Assembly: GCA_031291295.1 (NCBI GenBank)
Contig: JARLJI010000185.1
Coordinates: 1-64,000 of the forward strand
From: Rhodoferax sp.
GTDB lineage: Bacteria; Pseudomonadota; Gammaproteobacteria; Burkholderiales; Burkholderiaceae_C
Length of the DNA: 64,000 nt
Reading direction: 5' to 3'
Part shown: piece by piece, positions 57,340 to 64,000 of the stretch
Numbering within the stretch: the first letter of the stretch is position 1
Layout of the letters: the number at the start of each line of letters is the position of its first letter
The notes under the pieces: model-generated
Told to the model about the DNA's origin: nothing
Database searches by the model: none
What the model saw: the letters and a program-made list of their open reading frames with translations, nothing else
Position numbers and translations under genes: made by a program

Positions 57340-58259
57340 TGGAATCCTATGCCCTGCTCTTCGCCTCCATGCTCAATGCGGGCACCGTGCTGGCCATTGC
57401 CTCGCTGGGCCTGCTGATCAACGAGAAAGCCGGCATCGTCAACCTCGGGGCCGAAGGCCTGCTGCTGTGTTCGGCCATCGCCGGCTTTGCGGCCGTGGTG
57501 CACACCGGCAACGACTGGATCGGGTTTGCCGCCGGCATGGGCGCGGGCGCCGTGCTGGCCGCCATCTTTGGCGTGCTGGTGATCTGGCTCAACACCAACC
57601 AGTACGCCACCGGGCTGGCGCTGGCGCTGTTCGGGGCCGGTTTCTCGGCTTTTGTGGGCATCGGCTACGTGCAGGCCAAGTTGCCCGAGCGGCCGCATTT
57701 CAGGGTCCCCGTGCTGGGGGACATTCCGCTGGTCGGGCCGGCCCTGTTTCGCCAGCATCCGCTGGTGTACGTGACCATCGCGCTGGCCTTCGGCCTGATC
57801 TGGTTCCTGTACCGCACGCGCGCCGGGCTGGTGCTGCGCAGCGTGGGCGAATCGCCCGACTCGGCGCATGCGCTGGGCTATCCGGTGCGGCGTATCCGGC
57901 TCGCGGCCGTGGTCGCTGGCGGCGCGCTGTGCGGGCTGGCCGGGGCCTATATCTCGCTGGTCTACACGCCGCTGTGGGTCGAGGGCATGGTGGCCGGCAA
58001 GGGCTGGATCGCGCTGGCGCTGACCACCTTTGCGACCTGGCGGCCGGCACGCGTGCTGCTCGGCGCCTACCTGTTCGGCGGCGTCACCATGCTGCAGTTC
58101 TACCTGCAGAGCCGGGGCGTGGAGGTGCCCAGCCAGTTCCTGGCGATGACGCCGTATCTGGCGACGGTGGTGGTGCTGGCGCTGATTTCGCGCAACCCGG
58201 CCTGGATCCGCATCAACATGCCGGCCTCGCTTGGAAAACCCTTTTACCCCGGTTCATAA
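57339..58259 (+). CDS. ABC transporter permease 2 (YufQ/NupQ type)
   Basis: 306 residues from ATG 57339, overlapping the previous stop codon by one base (TGATG). Membrane protein with GLLINEKAGIVNLGAEGLLLCSAIAGFAA and LGYPVRRIRLAAVVAGGALCGLAGAYISLVY. Second half of the permease. The frame is open upstream but that part lies inside permease 1 and is rejected. Confidence 0.93.
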   Translation: MESYALLFASMLNAGTVLAIASLGLLINEKAGIVNLGAEGLLLCSAIAGFAAVVHTGNDWIGFAAGMGAGAVLAAIFGVLVIWLNTNQYATGLALALFGAGFSAFVGIGYVQAKLPERPHFRVPVLGDIPLVGPALFRQHPLVYVTIALAFGLIWFLYRTRAGLVLRSVGESPDSAHALGYPVRRIRLAAVVAGGALCGLAGAYISLVYTPLWVEGMVAGKGWIALALTTFATWRPARVLLGAYLFGGVTMLQFYLQSRGVEVPSQFLAMTPYLATVVVLALISRNPAWIRINMPASLGKPFYPGS

Positions 58260-58306
58260 TCGGATTTTTGCCAACCTGTGTCCAACCTTGCAAGAAAGTG
58301 ACTGAC

Positions 58307-59458
58307 ATGACTGACCTGAAAAAACGCTCGATGCTCAAAGTGGCGGCCCTGTCGGCCATCGCGGCCGTAGCCCTGGTGGGTTGCGGCAAAAAAGAGGAGG
58401 CTGCACCGGCGCCAGCCCCCGTGTCGGCCCCGGCGCCTGCCAAGCCCGAGCCTTTGAAGATCGCCTTTGCCTACGTCGGCCCCGTGGGTGACGGTGGCTG
58501 GACCTATGCCCACGATCAGGCCCGCAAGGCGGTCGAAAAGGAATTCGGCGACAAGGTGGTCACCAGTTTTGTCGAAAGCGTGCCCGAAGGGGCGGATGCC
58601 GAACGGGTGCTGCGCGACCTGGCCGGCCAAGGCAACAAGCTGATTTTCGGCACCACGTTTGGCTACATGGAGCCCATGCTCAAGGTCGCGGCCGACAACA
58701 AGGACGTGAAGTTCGAGCATGCCACCGGCTACAAGACCGCCGACAACATGAGCACCTACGACAGCCGCACCTACGAGGGTGCCTATATGGCCGGTGTGAT
58801 CGCGGGCAAGATGACCAAGAGCAACACGCTGGGCGTGGTCGGCTCGGTGCCGATCCCCGAAGTGCTGCGCAACATCAACAGCTTCACGCTGGGCGCGCAG
58901 TCGAGCAACCCCAAGATCAGGACCAAGGTGGTGTGGGTCAACGACTGGCACAACCCGCCCAAGGAGACCGAGGCCGCGACCGCGCTGATCAACGGCGGCG
59001 CCGACGTGCTGTTCCAGAACACCGACTCGCCCGCGGTGCTCAAGACGGCCGAGGAAAAAGGCAAGCGCGCCTTCGGCTGGGATTCCGACATGACGGCCTA
59101 CGGCCCGAAGGCGCATCTGGGCTCGGCGATCATCAACTGGGCGCCGTACTACATCAAGACCGTGCATGACGTGCTCGACGGCAAGTGGACCTCCAGCCGC
59201 AGCTGGTGGGGTGTCAAGGAAGGCGCCATCGACATGGTGTCGATCGCCGATGATGTGCCGGCCGAGACCAAGACCCGCATCGACGAGATCAAGAGCGGGC
59301 TGAAGGACGGCTCGTTCGCGATCTGGAAAGGTCCCATCGTGGACAACACCGGCAAGGTGGTGCTGGCCAAGGACGCGGTGGCCGACGACAAGTTCCTCGG
59401 TGGCATCAACTTCTACGTCAAGGGCGTGGAAGGCAAGGTCCCCGGCGACAAGAAATAA
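58307..59458 (+). CDS. BMP-family substrate-binding lipoprotein 1
   Basis: 383 residues from ATG 58307 (MTDLKKRSMLKVAALSAIAA). Lipobox LVGCG gives a lipid-anchored periplasmic protein, with an Ala/Pro spacer (AAPAPAPVSAPAPAKPEP). BMP/PnrA fold: IAFAYVGPVGDGGWTYAHDQ, VPEGADAERVLRDLAGQGNKLIFG, GAYMAGVIAGKMTKSNTLGVVGSVPIPEV and AFGWDSDM. Purine-nucleoside binding is the best-supported role for the PnrA family. A terminator follows its stop. Confidence 0.93.
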   Translation: MTDLKKRSMLKVAALSAIAAVALVGCGKKEEAAPAPAPVSAPAPAKPEPLKIAFAYVGPVGDGGWTYAHDQARKAVEKEFGDKVVTSFVESVPEGADAERVLRDLAGQGNKLIFGTTFGYMEPMLKVAADNKDVKFEHATGYKTADNMSTYDSRTYEGAYMAGVIAGKMTKSNTLGVVGSVPIPEVLRNINSFTLGAQSSNPKIRTKVVWVNDWHNPPKETEAATALINGGADVLFQNTDSPAVLKTAEEKGKRAFGWDSDMTAYGPKAHLGSAIINWAPYYIKTVHDVLDGKWTSSRSWWGVKEGAIDMVSIADDVPAETKTRIDEIKSGLKDGSFAIWKGPIVDNTGKVVLAKDAVADDKFLGGINFYVKGVEGKVPGDKK

Positions 59459-59474
59459 TTTGTTGTCGTGAAGC

Positions 59475-59503
59475 CAAGGGTCGTCGCGAGGCGGCCCTTT
59501 TTT
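59475..59503 (+). terminator. Hairpin terminator after BMP gene 1
   Basis: AAGGGTCG, loop, CGGCCCTT then TTTT: a short stem with a wobble pair and a T-run 17 bases after the stop, immediately before the Rieske gene. Partial termination would set ABC transporter levels above those of the enzymes. Confidence 0.6.
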
Positions 59504-59514
59504 ATTGGAAAACC

Positions 59515-61562
<2,048 letters not shown>

Positions 61563-61639
61563 ATGGCTGCGGGCCATTCCGGAAAATCCTATTTGTCATA
61601 TCCGCAAATATCTTTGTCGTAACTGTCAATATCGTTGTC

Positions 61640-61712
61640 ATTCCCGCGCAGGCGGGAATCCAGACGGGGTTAGCACGTTGCCATGGATTCCCGCCTGCGC
61701 GGGAATGACAGG
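61640..61712. repeat. Inverted pair of dRS3-like repeats
   Basis: GTCATTCCCGCGCAGGCGGG continuing AATCCA at 61640-61665, and its exact reverse complement ending in AATGAC at about 61683-61709. The two copies are separated by about 17 bases (GACGGGGTTAGCACGTT). They could form a long hairpin in the transcript between adenine deaminase and the second BMP gene. Confidence 0.65.
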
Positions 61713-61739
61713 GAGGACGCGGTAAAATAGCACCGCACC

Positions 61740-61763
61740 AACCCGCCGCCCCGGCGGGTTTTG
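61740..61763 (+). terminator. Terminator or attenuator before BMP gene 2
   Basis: AACCCGCCG, short loop, CGGCGGGTTTT. An 8-bp perfect stem with four Ts, 36 bases before the ATG of the second BMP gene. Confidence 0.65.
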
Positions 61764-61798
61764 CGTTTGTTCATACCGGGGCCATGTAGAGGACTACC

Positions 61799-62893
61799 AT
61801 GTATAAAAACCTCGCTGCCGCGCTCGCGGCCGCCTGTTTGTTTTCTCCCGCTTTCTCCCGAGCCAAAGACGCCGCTCCGGTGGCTCCCAAGGCGCCGCTC
61901 AAGATCGCCTTTGTCTACGTGGCACCCATCACGCCGGCTGGCTGGGTGCATCAGCACGAACTCGGGCGCCAGGCCGTCCAGGCCGCATTGGGCGACAAGG
62001 TCAAGACCACTTACGTGGAAGATGTTGCCGAAGGCGCCGATGCTGAGCGCGTGATCCGCGACCTCGCGCAACAAGGCAACAAGCTCATCTTCACGCCCAG
62101 CTTTGGCTACATGGAGCCCACGCTCAAGGTAGCCAAAGACTTTCCGGATGTGAAGTTCGAATCCATCACGGGCTACAAGACGGCGCCCAACGTCGCGGTG
62201 GCCAATGCGCGCTACTACGAGGGCCGCTACCTGTCCGGCATCGCGGCCGGGCGCATGACCAAAACCAATATTGCGGGCTATGTCGCGGGCTTTCCGATTC
62301 CCGAAGTGCTGCAGGGCATCAATGCCTTCACGCTGGGCATGCGCTCGGTGAACCCGAAGGCGGTGGTCAAGGTGATCTGGCTGAATAACTGGTTCGACCC
62401 GCCGCGCGAGCGTGATGCCGCCATGACGCTGTTCAACCAGGGCGCGGATGTGATTGCCTTCCACACCGGATCGAATGCCGTGATGGCGGCCGCCCAGGAG
62501 CGCGGCAAGTTGGCCGTGGCCTACCACTCCGACATGCGGGCCGTCGCGCCGGACGCCCAGATCGTCGCGGTAACCCACAACTGGGGCGCCTACTACACGG
62601 CGCGCGCGCGTGCGGTGTTGGACGGCAGCTGGAAAAGCGGCAACGTCTGGGGCGGCATCAAGGAGGGCATGATCCGCGTGGAAGACTTTGGTCCGAAGGT
62701 GCCCAAGGCGGTTCGCAGCGAAGTGCTGGCGCGCGAAAAAGACATCGCCAGCGGCAGGCTCAAGCCGTTCGCCGGCCCGATCAGCGACAACGAGGGCCAC
62801 CTCGTGCTGGCCAGGGGCCAGGCCTTGAGCGATGAACAAATACTTAATATGAATTTTCTCGTATCGGGCGTGCAGGGAAAGATCGCAAAATAG
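61799..62893 (+). CDS. BMP-family substrate-binding protein 2
   Basis: 364 residues. Signal peptide MYKNLAAALAAACLFSPAFS; a Cys is present but the lipobox is not canonical, so it may be soluble periplasmic. BMP fold paralogous to BMP 1: IAFVYVAPITPAGWVHQHELGRQ, DVAEGADAERVIRDLAQQGNKLIF, PSFGYMEPTLKVAKDF and GFPIPEVLQGINAFTLG. Two binding proteins for one permease pair suggest two ligand ranges. Translated shortly before guanine deaminase. Confidence 0.92.
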   Translation: MYKNLAAALAAACLFSPAFSRAKDAAPVAPKAPLKIAFVYVAPITPAGWVHQHELGRQAVQAALGDKVKTTYVEDVAEGADAERVIRDLAQQGNKLIFTPSFGYMEPTLKVAKDFPDVKFESITGYKTAPNVAVANARYYEGRYLSGIAAGRMTKTNIAGYVAGFPIPEVLQGINAFTLGMRSVNPKAVVKVIWLNNWFDPPRERDAAMTLFNQGADVIAFHTGSNAVMAAAQERGKLAVAYHSDMRAVAPDAQIVAVTHNWGAYYTARARAVLDGSWKSGNVWGGIKEGMIRVEDFGPKVPKAVRSEVLAREKDIASGRLKPFAGPISDNEGHLVLARGQALSDEQILNMNFLVSGVQGKIAK

Positions 62894-62900
62894 CGCTGCC

Positions 62901-64000
62901 ATGCATGCCTATCGCGCCGCCATTCTCCGTTTCGCCACCGATGGCGACCCGCACCGAGCGGCCGTCTATGAAGAAGACGGCCTGCTGGTGATCGGGCCCG
63001 GTGCGAACGGGGTCGAGGTCGTCCACGCGGTCGGGCCGTACCGCGATCTGGTGGCCCGTTTCCCCGGCATTGCCGTCGAGCACCTGCCGGGGCGCATCCT
63101 GGCGCCCGGTTTTGTGGATCTGCACCTGCATTACCCGCAGACGGATGTGATTGGCTCGCCCGCCGAGGGCTTGCTGCCGTGGCTCGAAAATTACACGTTT
63201 CCTGAAGAAAAACGCTTTGCAGACCTTGACTACAGTGCGCAGGCAGCTACGTTTTTCATAGCGGAGCTGCTGCGCAACGGCGTCACGACGGCGCTGACGT
63301 TTGCCACCTCGCACCCCGCCTCCGTGAATGCCTTGTTTGGCGAGGCGCAAAAGCACAAGCTGCGCCTGATCACCGGCAAGGTGCTGCAGGACCGCAACTC
63401 GCCCGACGGCGTGCGCGATGACACCGAGCAGTCCCTAATCGACACCGAGGCGCTGATCCGAAAGTGGCATGGCAAGGACCGGCTGGGCTACGCCATCACG
63501 CCGCGCTTTGCGCCCAGTTGCTCCGAGGCGCAGCTGCGCGGTGCGGGCGAGCTGGCCGCCCGCTACCCCGACGTCTGGATCCAGTCGCATGTGGCCGAGA
63601 ACCGGGACGAGGTCGCCTGGGTGCGCCAGCTGTTTCCCAACGCGCGCAGCTACCTGTCGGTCTATGACGACTTCGGCCTGATGCGCCAACGCGCGGTCTA
63701 CGCGCACTGCATCCACTTCGACGACGCCGACCGGGCCCTGATGCGCGACACCGGCACGGCGGCGGCCATCAGCCCGACCAGCAACCTGTTCCTGGGCAGC
63801 GGCTTCTTCGACTACGCCGGCGCCGACCGCGCGGGCTTCCGGTACGGCCTGGCCAGCGACGTGGGCGGCGGCACCAGCTTCAGCCCGTTTCACACCATGC
63901 TGGCCGCCTACTACGTGGGCCGCGCTTCGGTGGAGCTGGGCGGGCAGCTCCGGCCCGGCCTGAGCCTGACGCCCCCGCACCTGTGGTGGCAGCACACCGC
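62901..64000 (+). CDS. guaD: Guanine deaminase (5' part)
   Basis: Open from ATG 62901 (MHAYRAAILRFATDGDPHR) to the window edge, 366 codons visible. Amidohydrolase: zinc His75 and His77 in PGFVDLHLHYPQTD, then TFATSHPASVNALF, QSHVAENRDEV, HCIHFDDAD and SDVGGGTSFSPFHTM, all typical of GuaD. Converts guanine to xanthine. Starts 7 bases after BMP 2. The 3' end, probably about 60-70 residues, is beyond the window. Confidence 0.93.
   Translation, partial: MHAYRAAILRFATDGDPHRAAVYEEDGLLVIGPGANGVEVVHAVGPYRDLVARFPGIAVEHLPGRILAPGFVDLHLHYPQTDVIGSPAEGLLPWLENYTFPEEKRFADLDYSAQAATFFIAELLRNGVTTALTFATSHPASVNALFGEAQKHKLRLITGKVLQDRNSPDGVRDDTEQSLIDTEALIRKWHGKDRLGYAITPRFAPSCSEAQLRGAGELAARYPDVWIQSHVAENRDEVAWVRQLFPNARSYLSVYDDFGLMRQRAVYAHCIHFDDADRALMRDTGTAAAISPTSNLFLGSGFFDYAGADRAGFRYGLASDVGGGTSFSPFHTMLAAYYVGRASVELGGQLRPGLSLTPPHLWWQHT
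63247..63263. repeat. 17-bp dispersed palindrome (copy 13, in guaD)
   Basis: GCTACGTTTTTCATAGC, in frame within guaD, encoding ATFFIA in QAATFFIAELLRNG. Confidence 0.6.

Noticed and set aside
61563..61798. CRISPR-like repeats before BMP gene 2
   Set aside because: Only two inverted copies of one palindromic repeat, without regularly spaced direct repeats or cas genes.

Overview
The window is a high-GC chromosomal segment of a Betaproteobacterium, most probably a member of the Comamonadaceae (Polaromonas, Rhodoferax or Variovorax-like). The evidence is the gene order (leuCDB-asd-fimV; mdh / gntR-sdhCDAB-sdhE-gltA), the protein sequences, and two dispersed repeat types I associate with that family. 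No rRNA, tRNA, CRISPR array, insertion sequence or intact prophage was seen. No gap between genes exceeds about 250 bases.

Layout. 1-6885 (minus): the start of fimV, asd, leuB, leuD, leuC and a LysR regulator, i.e. leucine and aspartate-family biosynthesis. 7014-19524: a TCA-cycle block. gltA, sdhE, sdhB, sdhA, sdhD, sdhC and a HutC-type GntR regulator run on the minus strand. mdh, trans-aconitate methyltransferase, a CitE-like lyase, a small exported protein and acnB run on the plus strand. The two arms diverge from a compact promoter region built around a perfect 18-bp palindrome. 19611-23742: a small defence islet between the two aconitase genes, made of a single-chain restriction-modification protein and a TumE/TumA-like toxin-antitoxin pair. 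23896-28359: a SnoaL-like protein, an XRE regulator and acnA. 28423-34519: a flavin monooxygenase, the kynurenine operon kynU-kynA preceded by a collapsed kynB pseudogene, and the malic enzyme maeB.

34753-46606 holds most of a purine-degradation pathway. It encodes a urate/xanthine permease, DctA with a GntR regulator, an M20 hydrolase, a fused UraD-allantoate amidohydrolase, allantoinase PuuE, a second GntR regulator, UraH, a lipoprotein, XdhC and the membrane urate oxidase PuuD with a cytochrome c tail. Three TGTATACA operators lie upstream of the permease, in the gntR/uraH intergenic region and upstream of puuD, and they suggest one regulon. 46630-53491 encodes a TRAP transporter, a benzoylformate-decarboxylase-like enzyme, a divergent LysR and an alpha/beta hydrolase: probably uptake and catabolism of an aromatic or other 2-oxo acid.

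54732-64000 is a nucleoside/nucleobase import and salvage operon: a BMP-type ABC transporter (ATPase, two permeases, two BMP binding proteins), a Rieske oxygenase, adenine deaminase and the start of guanine deaminase. Imported purines would be deaminated to hypoxanthine and xanthine, oxidised to urate (xdhAB is not in this window), and then degraded to allantoate-derived products by the 34-46 kb genes.

The least explained items are the Rieske oxygenase inside the purine operon, the 17-bp palindrome (GCTAY-N7-RTAGC) dispersed through genes and intergenic regions, the degenerate motif I in the restriction-modification protein, and the LysR gene that has lost its normal stop codon.
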